A stretch of DNA of 64,000 nucleotides from Clostridiales bacterium. Lineage in GTDB: Bacteria > Bacillota > Clostridia > Lachnospirales > Lachnospiraceae. A program made the translations under genes and the position numbers. The notes under the pieces are model-generated. The model saw nothing but the letters and a program-made list of their open reading frames with translations. It was not told where the DNA came from and did not search any database. This document shows, in pieces, positions 7,992 to 18,438 of the stretch; positions within the stretch are counted from its first letter, which is position 1; every line of letters begins with the position of its first letter. Location of the stretch: positions 25,728 through 89,727 of the forward strand of contig JAJBVD010000078.1 in assembly GCA_020859985.1 (NCBI GenBank). Direction: 5' to 3'.

Positions 7992-9647
7992 ATGGGCATT
8001 TGGATTTTGATTCCAATCTTTCTGCCGGTTGTCGCGGGCGTGCTGCTTTTGCTTTCTTCTGCGAAGGCGGAAGAGGAAACGCCCCCTCGCTGCGCATCGG
8101 CGGCAGAACGCGCCGGCCATTCAAAGAACGCTGCGCGTGGGGCCGGCGCTGCGAAAAGTCTCACCCGGCTGCATTGCATTACCGCGGCGGTTCTGGTGGT
8201 ATCCGCGGTTTTGGCTTTATTCGCGGCGTGGAGCGGGGATAACAGCTATACCTGGTTTGAGCTGATGGAGGGCATTCCGATCTATTTTCAGATTGACGAT
8301 GTCGGACGGCTGTTCGTCACGGTATTCAGCATTGCCTGGGTGCTGGTGTGCTTTTATGCCTTTACTTATATGAAACACGAAGGAAAAGAGCAGAGGTTTT
8401 TCGGGTTTTATCTGATTGTGTACGGAGTTCTGGTGGCGCTCTGCTTTTCGGGCAATCTGGTCACGCTGTATCTCTTTTACGAGCTGATGACGCTGACCTC
8501 GATGCCGATGGTGCTGCACTCCGGGACGCGCGAGTCGATCATGGCTGCCCTGAAATACCTGTTTTATTCCATGTGCGGCGCGTACCTTGGACTGTTTGCG
8601 ATTTTCTTCTTATATAAATACTGCGATACGCTTACCTTTACGGCGGGCGGTACGCTGAACCTGGCGCTGGCTGAGGGACATACGGGTATTCTGCTTGCGG
8701 CTGTGATGGCGGCTCTGATCGGTTTCGGAGCGAAAGCAGGTATGTTCCCGCTGCATGCGTGGCTGCCTACTGCGCATCCGGTCGCTCCGGCGCCTGCCTC
8801 GGCAGTGCTCTCCGGCATTATCGCGAAAGCGGGTGTGCTGGCGATCATTCGTGTTGTATTTTACACAGTGGGAGCGGACTTTATCCGCGGTACCTGGGTG
8901 CAGACCGCGTGGATGTCGCTGGCGCTGCTCACGGTATTTATGGGATCAATGCTCGCATTCCGGGAAAAGGTATTCAAAAAACGTCTGGCCTACTCGACAG
9001 TCAGCCAGGTGTCCTATATCCTGTTCGGCCTTTCCGTCTTATCGCCGACGGCGATGGAAGGCGCGCTTTTGCATGTGGTCTTTCATGCGTTCATCAAGTG
9101 CGCGTTGTTCCTCACGGCCGGAATCTTTATCTTCCAGGCAGGGCTGTCTAATGTAGACCAGCTGGAAGGGATTGGCAAAAAGATGCCGAAGACGCTCTGG
9201 TGCTTTACGTTTGCGTCGCTTGCCCTGATCGGCATCCCGCCGACCAGCGGCTTTATCAGCAAATGGTATCTGGCGCAGGGCGCTCTGGAGGCAGAGGTTG
9301 GCGCGTACAGCTGGGCGGGACCGGCGGTACTGCTGCTTTCCGCGCTTCTGACCGCAGGCTACCTGCTTCCGATCGTGACGAACGGATTTTTCCCGAAGAA
9401 GAAGGAGCAGGGGGAGGCTGTGCAAAAGGAAGGTGCTTCCGCACATGGCGCGACGATCACCGCGTATGCAGCCGGGAATGCTTCGGCGGCGGATGCTGAA
9501 GATGGCAGTTCAGCCGCTGCGTCTGCTGAGGTGCCTTTAGGGATGCTGATCCCGCTGGCGGCTTTTGCGGCGCTGGCCGTTCTTCTTGGCATATTCCCGA
9601 ACCCGCTGATCCGCTTTGTGGGTCAGATTGCTGCGTCGGTGCTGTGA
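7992..9647 (+). CDS. Complex I subunit 5/NuoL-MrpA-like antiporter subunit
   Basis: KAGMFPLHAWLPTAHPVAPAPASAVLSGIIAKAGV; two hydrophilic low-complexity inserts. Confidence 0.85.
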   Translation: MGIWILIPIFLPVVAGVLLLLSSAKAEEETPPRCASAAERAGHSKNAARGAGAAKSLTRLHCITAAVLVVSAVLALFAAWSGDNSYTWFELMEGIPIYFQIDDVGRLFVTVFSIAWVLVCFYAFTYMKHEGKEQRFFGFYLIVYGVLVALCFSGNLVTLYLFYELMTLTSMPMVLHSGTRESIMAALKYLFYSMCGAYLGLFAIFFLYKYCDTLTFTAGGTLNLALAEGHTGILLAAVMAALIGFGAKAGMFPLHAWLPTAHPVAPAPASAVLSGIIAKAGVLAIIRVVFYTVGADFIRGTWVQTAWMSLALLTVFMGSMLAFREKVFKKRLAYSTVSQVSYILFGLSVLSPTAMEGALLHVVFHAFIKCALFLTAGIFIFQAGLSNVDQLEGIGKKMPKTLWCFTFASLALIGIPPTSGFISKWYLAQGALEAEVGAYSWAGPAVLLLSALLTAGYLLPIVTNGFFPKKKEQGEAVQKEGASAHGATITAYAAGNASAADAEDGSSAAASAEVPLGMLIPLAAFAALAVLLGIFPNPLIRFVGQIAASVL

Positions 9648-9673
9648 TGATTTTCAGTAAGGAGGACACATAA

Positions 9674-11191
9674 ATGAGTCCGATATTTCTGGCGGTGGCT
9701 GTACTGCTTCCAATCTGCGGCGGAGCGCTGATCCCGGTGCTTCCGTTCGGCAGCAGAAAACAGATGATGATATATATAGAAGGTGTGGTGCTGTTGACTT
9801 CCGCGCTGGCGATTTCGCTGCTTCTGAATCGTCCGGCGGAGCATTTTGTGCTGTTCCGGTTTACCAGCAATATTACATTAAGCTTCCGGCTGGACGGCCT
9901 GGGAAGTGTGTTTACGGCGCTGATTTCCGTGCTGTGGCCGCTGGCGACCCTGTACGCGTTTGAATATATGAAGCATGAGGAGCATGAAAAATTTTTCTTC
10001 CTGTTTTACACGGTGACCTACGGCATTACGATGGGAATCGCGTTTGCAGAAGATATGGTGACGATGTACTGCTTTTATGAGATGCTGACGCTCGTGACGG
10101 TGCCTCTGGTGCTCCATACGCTGACACGTGAGGCAGTGCTGGCCGGGCGCACCTATCTGTATTATTCGCTTGGCGGCGCGGCGTTTGCGTTTATCGGTGT
10201 GATCTTCATTCTCGTCTATGGCACCTCGCCGGATTTTGTGGCGGGCGGCGTACTGGATCTGGAGAAAATCGGAAACCGTACGAATCTGCTTCTGCTGATC
10301 TACGTTTTTTGCTTTTTCGGTTTCAGTGTCAAGGCGGCAATGTTCCCGTTCTCGGGCTGGCTGCCGAAAGCCGGCGTTGCGCCGACTCCGGTCACGGCGC
10401 TGCTTCATGCGGTGGCAGTGGTAAAGGCGGGCGCGTTCGCAACGATGCGCGTCACCTATTACAGCTTCGGAACAGAGTTTTTGCGCGGAACCTGAGCGCA
10501 GACGGTGGTGCTGATCCCGGTCATTTTTACGATCGTTTACGGCTGCAGCCGCGCTTTGAAAGAAACGCATTTAAAACGGCGCCTTGCCTGGTCGACGGTG
10601 AGCAATCTTTCTTATATCCTGTTTGGCGTTGCGCTGATGTCGCCGCTCGGCCTTGTCGGTGCGCTGACACATATGATCTGCCACGCGGTGATCAAGATCT
10701 GCTCCTTTTTCTGTGCGGGCGCGGTCATCTGCCAGAGCGGCAGAGAGTACATTTACCAGCTTGACGGCCTCGGGAAAAAGATGCCGAAGACGTTTGCCGT
10801 CTTTACCGTCTCCGGACTGGCGCTGATGGGCGTTCCCGGGCTGGCCGGTTTTGTCGGTAAATGGAATCTGGTAAAAGCTGCGCTTGACAGCACGCATCCT
10901 CTGGCGGTGGTCGGGGTGATCGCGCTGATGATTTCTGCACTTCTGACCGCAATCTACATGCTGACGATCAGTGTGCGGGCGTTTGTGCAGCCGGAAAAAG
11001 CATCTGCAAAGTCTGCGGAACAACCGAAGCCAGTGGATTGCGGAAATGTGCCGATGGAAGAGGAAGTTAAGGATCCCGGCTGGATGATGCTCCTGCCGCT
11101 GGTGCTTTTTGTGGCTGCGATGTTTGTGATCGGTCTGCATCCGCAGCCGTTGATCAATGTGTTCACGCAGATTGCATCGGCGATACAGTAG
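9674..11191 (+). pseudogene. NuoL/MrpA-like antiporter subunit interrupted by an in-frame TGA
   Basis: ORFs 9674..10495 and 10505..11191 share a frame and form one conserved protein; TGA at 10493-10495 sits where the paralogue has Trp (FIRGTWVQT vs FLRGT*AQT). Confidence 0.82.
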
Positions 11192-11311
11192 ACTGAGATT
11201 GTAATGATTTATGATAATACCTCGCACCTGATGCGAGATGCGGATGCATATGACTGATTCAATTACGATGCTATGTATTGCGGGAAAGCAATATGGGAAG
11301 AAAGAGCGGTA

Positions 11312-11337
11312 GTAACTGTGAAGGTACGAACAGTTGC
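11312..11337. repeat. GTAAC-palindrome family member
   Basis: GTAACTGTGAAGGTACGAACAGTTGC; preceded at about 11219 by CCTCGCACCTGATGCGAG. Confidence 0.8.
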
Positions 11338-11376
11338 GAATAGAAAGAAAATTCAGGTTCAGGAAGGAAGAAGGTC

Positions 11377-13569
11377 ATGAACTTTAATATCATATTGGCG
11401 GTGCTTGTCTTTTACCCGATGCTGGGCGGGCTGGCTGTCTGGCTTTTGAGGTCACATCTGAACAGCGCGGCGGTCAGTGCATTTACAGCAGTCACGGAGT
11501 TTCTGCTGATGCTTGGCCTTTTCATCGCTTCTGTACAGACTGGCGGCGCGGGTGCAGAGACAGCTGCTGCGGTGCAAACTGCCGCAGGCTCTGGTATCCT
11601 GTCGATTTTTGGCTCTGATACAGTGCTGTCGCTGACGATTCCTGGTATCTGCGGCATGGGACTGCATTTTACACTCGATGGCTTCCGCCTGCTTTATGGG
11701 ATGATTGCCTGCTTTATGTGGATGATGACGGCACTGCTGTGTCCGGAGTATTTTGGAGGACATGGCAGTCGGAGTGCAAATCCATCTTCCATGCATAGCG
11801 GTGTAAAACACGGCAATACAGGGACAATGGAAGAGGAGCCGTCTCCCGACCGTTTCTACGTCTTTTTCCTTCTGACACTCGGCGCGACAATGGGCGTCTT
11901 TTTGTCGGCAGATTTGTATACGACTTTCATTTTCTTTGAGATGATGTCTTTTACCTCCTACGTCTGGGTAGCGCATGAGGAAAATAATGCAGCGCTTCGC
12001 GCGGCAGACACGTACCTGACGGTGGCGGTGCTGGGAGGCCTCGTCATGCTGATGGGCATTTTCGGAGTCTGGCACGAACTGGGGACACTCACTATCTCAG
12101 AACTTCCGGCTGCGGCCGCGGCGTATGACAACAAGCCCCTGCTGTACGCACTTGGGGGCTGCATGTTATTTGGCTTTGGCGCGAAAGCAGGTGCTTTTCC
12201 GCTCCACATCTGGCTGCCGAAGGCGCATCCGGTGGCACCGGCACCCGCGTCGGCACTGCTCTCCGGCATTTTGACGAAGACCGGTATCTTCGGTGTGCTT
12301 GCAGTCACGACCGGATTGTTTTTATACGATAAGAACTGGGGATTGCTGATCCTTGCCATCGGCGCGGCGACGATGTTTGGCGGGGCACTGCTCGCGGTAT
12401 TTTCCATCAATCTGAAACGCACGCTGGCTTGCTCATCCATGTCGCAGATCGGATTTATCCTCATCGGTGTGGGAATGCAGTGCATGCTCGGCGAGGAAAA
12501 CGCGCTGGCGGTGCATGGGACGCTGCTTCACATGATGAACCACTCCATGATCAAGCTGGTGCTGTTCATGGCGGCAGGCGTCATTTACATGAATGCACAT
12601 GCCCTCGATCTGAACGTGATTCGCGGCTATGGCCGCAAGAAGCCGCTGCTGAAGGTGATATTCCTGATTGGGGCATTGGCAATCGGCGGCATCCCGCTGT
12701 TTGGCGGATACATCAGCAAGACTTTGCTGCACGAGAGCATCCTGGAGTACGGCGGAGGATTTCTTTTCCGGGCGCTGGAATACCTGTTCCTGTTCTCCGG
12801 CGGCCTGACCGTGGCTTATATGACAAAGCTGTTTGTGGCGATTTTTGTGGAGAAGAATACAGACGCAGATCTGCAGAAAACTTATGACAATCAGAAAAAA
12901 TACATGAATCCGGCAAGCACCTTTGCTCTTACAGGAAGTGCTCTGGTGCTCCTGATCTGGGGGCTGTTTCCGCACGGCATTATGGATCGCGCGGCAAAGC
13001 TTGGCCAGACTTTTATGGGACTGGAGGAATTCGGAGAGACCGTTTCCTATTTCAGCCTGAAAAACCTGTCCGGGGCGGCGATTTCCATCGGAATCGGCGC
13101 GGTGGTGTATGTGTTTGTGATTCGGAAGCTGCTGATGAGAAAGAAGAATATATACATTAACGCATGGCCGTCCTGGCTGGATATCGAGGAGCGGATCTAT
13201 CGTCCGCTGCTGATGCGCATCCTGATACCGGTTGGTCATGTGATCGCGCGGCTATTCGACAGCCTGGCGGACTTTTCCGTCGTCGGTCTGCGTAAGACGA
13301 TATACAAAGATTCGCCTGTTCCGCAGGACCGCACCAGAGGAACATGGCTGACGGACGCGGTGGGCAGCCTTCTGAATGCAGTTCAAAGACTTGCGAACCG
13401 CACATGGAGGCGCAGCAATCCGGGTACAGTTGATTATCAGCGGGAGCTTGCGCTCCGCCATGATGTCCGCCGGGAGAGCAGCACGCTTATCGGGCGCAGC
13501 CTGTCGTACGGGCTGCTTCTGGTGATCATAGGCTTTACGCTCACACTTGTGTATATTCTCTGGTGGTAA
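11377..13569 (+). CDS. Large NuoL/MrpA-like antiporter subunit (730 aa)
   Basis: KAGAFPLHIWLPKAHPVAPAPASALLSGILTKTGI; extra charged loop HGSRSANPSSMHSGVKHGNTGTMEEEPS. Confidence 0.85.
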   Translation: MNFNIILAVLVFYPMLGGLAVWLLRSHLNSAAVSAFTAVTEFLLMLGLFIASVQTGGAGAETAAAVQTAAGSGILSIFGSDTVLSLTIPGICGMGLHFTLDGFRLLYGMIACFMWMMTALLCPEYFGGHGSRSANPSSMHSGVKHGNTGTMEEEPSPDRFYVFFLLTLGATMGVFLSADLYTTFIFFEMMSFTSYVWVAHEENNAALRAADTYLTVAVLGGLVMLMGIFGVWHELGTLTISELPAAAAAYDNKPLLYALGGCMLFGFGAKAGAFPLHIWLPKAHPVAPAPASALLSGILTKTGIFGVLAVTTGLFLYDKNWGLLILAIGAATMFGGALLAVFSINLKRTLACSSMSQIGFILIGVGMQCMLGEENALAVHGTLLHMMNHSMIKLVLFMAAGVIYMNAHALDLNVIRGYGRKKPLLKVIFLIGALAIGGIPLFGGYISKTLLHESILEYGGGFLFRALEYLFLFSGGLTVAYMTKLFVAIFVEKNTDADLQKTYDNQKKYMNPASTFALTGSALVLLIWGLFPHGIMDRAAKLGQTFMGLEEFGETVSYFSLKNLSGAAISIGIGAVVYVFVIRKLLMRKKNIYINAWPSWLDIEERIYRPLLMRILIPVGHVIARLFDSLADFSVVGLRKTIYKDSPVPQDRTRGTWLTDAVGSLLNAVQRLANRTWRRSNPGTVDYQRELALRHDVRRESSTLIGRSLSYGLLLVIIGFTLTLVYILWW

Positions 13570-13593
13570 CGTGCAGGCAGATTTTCTCTGTGT

Positions 13594-13627
13594 AAAAGAC
13601 CGGTCCCTTAAAGACCGGTCTTCTTTT
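13594..13627. terminator. Bidirectional terminator between convergent genes
   Basis: AAAAGACCGGTC-ccttaaa-GACCGGTCTTCTTTT. Confidence 0.85.
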
Positions 13628-13646
13628 GAAATTATAAAACTTATTT

Positions 13647-16289
13647 TCAGATTGTTTTCATCACATCCCGGCTGCGCGTCTTTTTTGCTTCATACAGCTT
13701 CTGGTCAGCGCGGATCAGTGCTTCCTTCAGTGTGATATCGTTGTCCGGCGTGATCAGACAGGCGCCCGCCGATACGGTCAGAAGATACGGCTTGCCGCTG
13801 GTCTGGTTATAGCGGTCAAATTTCTGATATAGGGCAGAAATGATGCTTTCGCCGCTGTCAAAAGTGCAGGAGCTGACGTCACTGTCGGCTTCGGTGTCCG
13901 TATGTGGCCCGGATGTATGCATCTCGTTCACCCCGGATGGCCCGCGTACCTCCAGCAGGCAGGTGAACTCGTCACCACCGATGCGGCCTGCGATGCCTCG
14001 CCCGTCGGACAGTTCCTTTAAAGCTTTTCCTATCTGCCGGAGAGAGGAATCTCCCTCCTTGTGTCCAAAACGGTCATTGATCAGTTTCAGATTGTTCATA
14101 TCCACATAGATCACGACCTGACAGCGGCCCTCATGGCGAAGCATATCAATTCGTTCTTCTGCGAGGGCATAAAAACCGCGGACATTTAAGATACCGGTAA
14201 GCGGGTCGGACTTGGAAATCGCATCCAGCTCGATGTTGTGATCCTTCAGAGTCTCCAGATTGACCTCCAGCTGTGCCTGGATCTTTTCGTTGGCCTGCAG
14301 AAGCGAGATCATCTTGATCGCGGAGCTTAACTGATTGATCAGAAATTCCCCGTTGGAATAAAGGGCCGGCGTCATGTCGCAGATCAGGACGCCGTACACA
14401 ATCTTACCAAAGAACAGCGGAAGCATGATCTGAGCGCACTCCTTTTCCCCGGCCGGTTTTGCAAAACGGTACATCTCGGGAAGACTCTGAGGTTGTTCGG
14501 GCAGAGAAACAGACTGCACAACGCCGTCTTTCAGGATGGCTTTCAATTCCAGCTTTTGAGGCGCCTCAAATGGCTCCCGGAACAGATGCTCCTGAGGTAC
14601 CGGAAGCAGATACAGCCAGGCGTTCTGAATCTCCAGCCAGTCCAGATTCTCCAGAATGGAACAAAAGCTTTCGTCGGTACCCTGTTCAAACTGGAGGATG
14701 TTCTGTACAAACAGCTTCATATTATAGCTGGTGTCATATTCTTTGTTCATCACGGAAGCGGACTGCCGGTTCATGGTACGGATAATCTTCCGATAAAGCA
14801 TATTAAAAGCATTTCTAAGCTCAAAGCGGGAACTGGAATCTTCCTGCTGTGCCAGAAGTGCGTGGTAATACTGCTCCAGATTCGTCATCAGTCCGTCGAT
14901 GTCCGCTGCTCCGATTACGTCCGGATTCAAAAAAGCGTCAGCGGCGTCACCGATCTCGTGCAGCTGCGCCTGTATGCGCTGTATATTGGAAACGGTCTCC
15001 TTTGCGTCATTGGATTGCGAATCTCGTGATATATGTTCAGCTGCAGAGGTTTGCGGATTGTGCGGGATGCATTCAGCGGCAGACCTCTGCGGATTGTGCG
15101 GCTCGCAGGCAGCATCAGCGGCCTGCGGCCTTTGCGGTGCACATTTGGCCAGAACTGCATATTCCTCTTTGCGCATAAAGCAGGCCGCGAGACGGTCGAA
15201 AAGACGGCCATAAGCAAGCCGGACGTCGTCCATCTTAAGCTGCGCTTCCGCATGGTAATTGTGATAAAACGTATCATGAAAGCTGACATTAAGATTGCTT
15301 AAGATCTGTGCACAGCTTTTTCTTCCCTCATTTGCCTGAACGATCGAGTCGCGCAGAACAAAATGAGTGGGAATGGAGATACTTTTTATATTGGCAAAAG
15401 TGTCATTTGCCTTAACGTCAGCCGGCGCAGAAGCCGGCATGGCATCAGAAGACGATGCATCTGCCTGACAGGCTGCGTATACATCCAGAGCTAAGCGGAC
15501 AGAAGCCTCACCCAACTGCGTGGGGTCGGCCAGTATGGTAGCAAGCGGCGGCGAGGCCTTTGCCCCGGCGGGCGCGTCGTCAAAGCCCAGAATGGAAATA
15601 TCACGGCCCGGCACGATGCCCCGCCGATCAAGCTCTGTATACAGGCCGAGCGCTGTATCGTCATTGACACAGAAAATCGCATCCAGATCCGGATTCGCAT
15701 CCAGAAACGCACGGTATACCTGCTCGTTGTTGGAGGAGAGATTGCCCTCCGCAAAACGGCGCGGCGGGCAGTCGAGTCCGTTTTCGGCAAGGACACGGTT
15801 GAAGATCCCGCGCCTTTCCAGCGCGTCGGTATTATTGTCATGTCCGCCGATCATCCCGATCTTCCGGCAGCCGCAATTCCGGATCAGGTATTCCAGACCT
15901 TCCCGGATGCCGGTCTCGTTTTCAAACGTAACGCCAATATAGCCGTCAATCTTTGAGGCGATCAGCACACAGGGAATCCCGTCAAACTGCTGCAGAAGAC
16001 GGCGGATACGATCCGGCGTGGTAAAGCAGCCGATGCAGTCCGCAGCAACAATCAGGGCGTCAAGACAGCCCTTTTGAATGTATGAAAAAACAGTGCTGTA
16101 CTGATATTCGTACATCAGCTCCCGGTTGTCCGTAAGATCACGATCCAGATATTTTCCCGGAAAGATCAGGACATCCACATTGTTCACACGCGCTTCTGCC
16201 ATAATGCCGTTGCAGATGTGTTCTGTAAAATCATCCAGAATCCCGCTGACAAGTACGCCAATGGTGAGTTTTTTATCCGTGTGCTGCAT
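13647..16289 (-). CDS. LacI/PurR-type ligand-binding domain protein with C-terminal GGDEF domain (putative diguanylate cyclase)
   Basis: N-term KLTIGVLVSGILDDFTEHICNGI...GRDISILGFDDAPAG (LacI-type effector fold, no HTH); C-term GRIGGDEFTCLLEV. Start chosen at MQHTDKK. Confidence 0.85.
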   Translation of the reverse strand: MQHTDKKLTIGVLVSGILDDFTEHICNGIMAEARVNNVDVLIFPGKYLDRDLTDNRELMYEYQYSTVFSYIQKGCLDALIVAADCIGCFTTPDRIRRLLQQFDGIPCVLIASKIDGYIGVTFENETGIREGLEYLIRNCGCRKIGMIGGHDNNTDALERRGIFNRVLAENGLDCPPRRFAEGNLSSNNEQVYRAFLDANPDLDAIFCVNDDTALGLYTELDRRGIVPGRDISILGFDDAPAGAKASPPLATILADPTQLGEASVRLALDVYAACQADASSSDAMPASAPADVKANDTFANIKSISIPTHFVLRDSIVQANEGRKSCAQILSNLNVSFHDTFYHNYHAEAQLKMDDVRLAYGRLFDRLAACFMRKEEYAVLAKCAPQRPQAADAACEPHNPQRSAAECIPHNPQTSAAEHISRDSQSNDAKETVSNIQRIQAQLHEIGDAADAFLNPDVIGAADIDGLMTNLEQYYHALLAQQEDSSSRFELRNAFNMLYRKIIRTMNRQSASVMNKEYDTSYNMKLFVQNILQFEQGTDESFCSILENLDWLEIQNAWLYLLPVPQEHLFREPFEAPQKLELKAILKDGVVQSVSLPEQPQSLPEMYRFAKPAGEKECAQIMLPLFFGKIVYGVLICDMTPALYSNGEFLINQLSSAIKMISLLQANEKIQAQLEVNLETLKDHNIELDAISKSDPLTGILNVRGFYALAEERIDMLRHEGRCQVVIYVDMNNLKLINDRFGHKEGDSSLRQIGKALKELSDGRGIAGRIGGDEFTCLLEVRGPSGVNEMHTSGPHTDTEADSDVSSCTFDSGESIISALYQKFDRYNQTSGKPYLLTVSAGACLITPDNDITLKEALIRADQKLYEAKKTRSRDVMKTI
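15033..15145 (-). repeat. About 36-bp in-frame tandem repeat in the sensor-GGDEF gene
   Basis: Encodes CEPHNPQRSAAE / CIPHNPQTSAAE / HISRDSQSNDAK. Confidence 0.7.
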
Positions 16290-16550
16290 GGCTGCCCTCC
16301 TTCCGTAAAATGTAAAACTATAGATGAACAAAGGTAACTATGTAAAAGTTCCGATAAAAGCCCTGATAAAGGCGGGCTTGAACAGATATTTTTTTAAAGG
16401 GTACAATTATAATGATTATATCACAGGAAAGACGAAGAAAAAAGGGGTGTGAAAAAAATCTTATAATAAAATTGTAGGAACAGGAAATTGATGTTATACT
16501 ACCTGCATCTGTTTTTGTAAGCCAGAGCCGTATGGAGGGAGGAAAAACCA

Positions 16551-17318
16551 GTGATCTTTGACACTCACGCGCATTACAATGAAAAAGCATTTGACGCAGA
16601 CCGTGAAGAGCTGCTTTTGAAGATGGAGCCGGCTGGCGTTGCAGGGCTCGTAAATATGGGGGCGACTCTTCGTGATGTGGAGGAGAGTCAGGAGTTAGCC
16701 GCGAGGTATCCCTTTGTGTATGCGGCTGTCGGCGTTCACCCGGATGAGGTTGGCTCTCTGGATGAAGAAAAGCTGCAGCATCTCTATGAGCTCTGCGGCC
16801 GGGAGAAAACGGTGGCGGTCGGGGAAATCGGGCTTGATTATTACTGGGATAAAGAAAACCATGATCTCCAGAAAGAGTGGTTTGTGCGTCAGCTTCAGAT
16901 GGCAAAGGATACCGGGCTGCCAGTCAACATTCACAGTAGGGAGGCTGCGCAGGATACCTTTGACATTATGAAAGCGGAACATGCGGGGACGACGGGCGGC
17001 ATCATTCACTGTTTTTCGTCATCCGCGCAGATGGCGCTGGAATATGTAAAGATGGGATATTATATCGGAGTCGGCGGCGTGGTCACCTTTAAAAATGCGC
17101 GTGTTATGAAGGAGGTCGTTGCGGCGGTGCCGCTTTCAAATCTTGTGACGGAGACGGACTGCCCATATCTGGCGCCTGCACCGCACCGTGGCAAACGCAA
17201 TTCCTCTCTTTATATTCCACTGGTGATTGAAGCAATCGCGCAGATCAGGGGAATCGCGCCGCATGAGGCGGAAGAGGCGCTTTACGAGAATGCGCTGCGG
17301 GTGTATCATTTACTATAA
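16551..17318 (+). CDS. TatD family metal-dependent hydrolase/DNase
   Basis: MIFDTHAHYNE, VGEIGLDYYW, ETDCPYLAP signatures; GTG start. Confidence 0.92.
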   Translation: MIFDTHAHYNEKAFDADREELLLKMEPAGVAGLVNMGATLRDVEESQELAARYPFVYAAVGVHPDEVGSLDEEKLQHLYELCGREKTVAVGEIGLDYYWDKENHDLQKEWFVRQLQMAKDTGLPVNIHSREAAQDTFDIMKAEHAGTTGGIIHCFSSSAQMALEYVKMGYYIGVGGVVTFKNARVMKEVVAAVPLSNLVTETDCPYLAPAPHRGKRNSSLYIPLVIEAIAQIRGIAPHEAEEALYENALRVYHLL

Positions 17319-17450
17319 AAGTGTTGTCGATTGCGGGGCGCTGAACGTCCAGTGGACGTTCGTTAAGCGCCGACCGAAGCGGAGCGTAGATGCGTAGCAC
17401 GGAGCAATCGGCTTTTATAGGTAGCGGTGCCCGCAAAGAGGGCATGAAAG
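17309..17450 (+). repeat. Palindrome-rich intergenic repeat, copy A
   Basis: TTTACTATAAAAGTGT...GCGTAGCACGGAGCAATCGGCTTTTAT...GGCATGAAAG shared with the reverse complement of 19034..19230. Confidence 0.8.
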
Positions 17451-17476
17451 TTTAGAAAACAGGACAGAAAAAATAT

Positions 17477-18343
17477 ATGGAAAAGCTTGCAAATCCACAG
17501 AAAACAATCGAAATGATCCAGAAGAATCACTTTAATTTTCAGAAGCGATACGGCCAGAATTTTCTGATCGACGCGCATGTGCTGGAAAAGATCATTGCAG
17601 CTGCCGGGATCACAAAGGATGATTTTGTGCTGGAGATCGGACCCGGTATCGGTACGATGACGCAATATCTTGCGGAGGCTGCGCGGGAAGTGACGGCAGT
17701 CGAAATTGATCGGAATCTGATTCCTATTCTGGAGGAGACTCTGGCAGAATATGAGAATGTGACCGTCGTCAATCAGGATATTCTGAAAGTGGACATCGCC
17801 GCGCTGGTAAAAGAAAAAAATGGCGGACGGCCGATCAAGGTGGTCGGCAACCTGCCCTATTACATTACGACGCCGATCGTTATGGGACTGCTCGAGAGCG
17901 CGGTGCCGCTGGAAAGCATTACAGTCATGGTGCAAAAAGAGGTGGCGCTGCGGATGCAGGCGGGTCCCGGCACAAAAGACTACGGAGCACTTTCTCTGGC
18001 TGTCCAGTATTACGCGGAACCATATCTGGCGGCGAATGTACCGCCAAACTGTTTCATTCCCCGGCCCGGGGTGGGGAGCGCGGTGATCCGGCTGACCAGA
18101 CGCGAGGCTCCGGCAGTTACGGTTCAGAATGAAAAACAGATGTTTTCCCTGATCCGTGCTTCGTTTGGCCAGCGCAGAAAAACGCTTGTCAATGGCCTGA
18201 AGAATTCTTCGGAACTGAGTTTTTCTAAGGAACAGATCACAGCGGCATTTGCCAGGGTTGGCCTTGACGGAAACGTGCGGGGAGAGACATTGACTCTGGA
18301 ACAGTTTGCCGCGCTCTCAGATGCTTTGGATATGCATAATTGA
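17477..18343 (+). CDS. ksgA: 16S rRNA (adenine1518/1519-N6)-dimethyltransferase
   Basis: KRYGQNFLIDAHVLEKI, LEIGPGIGTMTQYL, VVGNLPYYITTPI. Confidence 0.95.
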   Translation: MEKLANPQKTIEMIQKNHFNFQKRYGQNFLIDAHVLEKIIAAAGITKDDFVLEIGPGIGTMTQYLAEAAREVTAVEIDRNLIPILEETLAEYENVTVVNQDILKVDIAALVKEKNGGRPIKVVGNLPYYITTPIVMGLLESAVPLESITVMVQKEVALRMQAGPGTKDYGALSLAVQYYAEPYLAANVPPNCFIPRPGVGSAVIRLTRREAPAVTVQNEKQMFSLIRASFGQRRKTLVNGLKNSSELSFSKEQITAAFARVGLDGNVRGETLTLEQFAALSDALDMHN

Positions 18344-18438
18344 TACCGCAAAGCTCATAAATATAGAAGAAGTAAACGTAAGGCTATTCCGGAATGATTA
18401 CAAAAAGGATCAGGAATTTCCGGAGGCGGAGAACGGAT

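Noticed and set aside
10493-10495. Selenocysteine insertion at the TGA
   Set aside because: Paralogues have Trp rather than Cys/Sec and no SECIS-like hairpin was evident directly downstream by eye.
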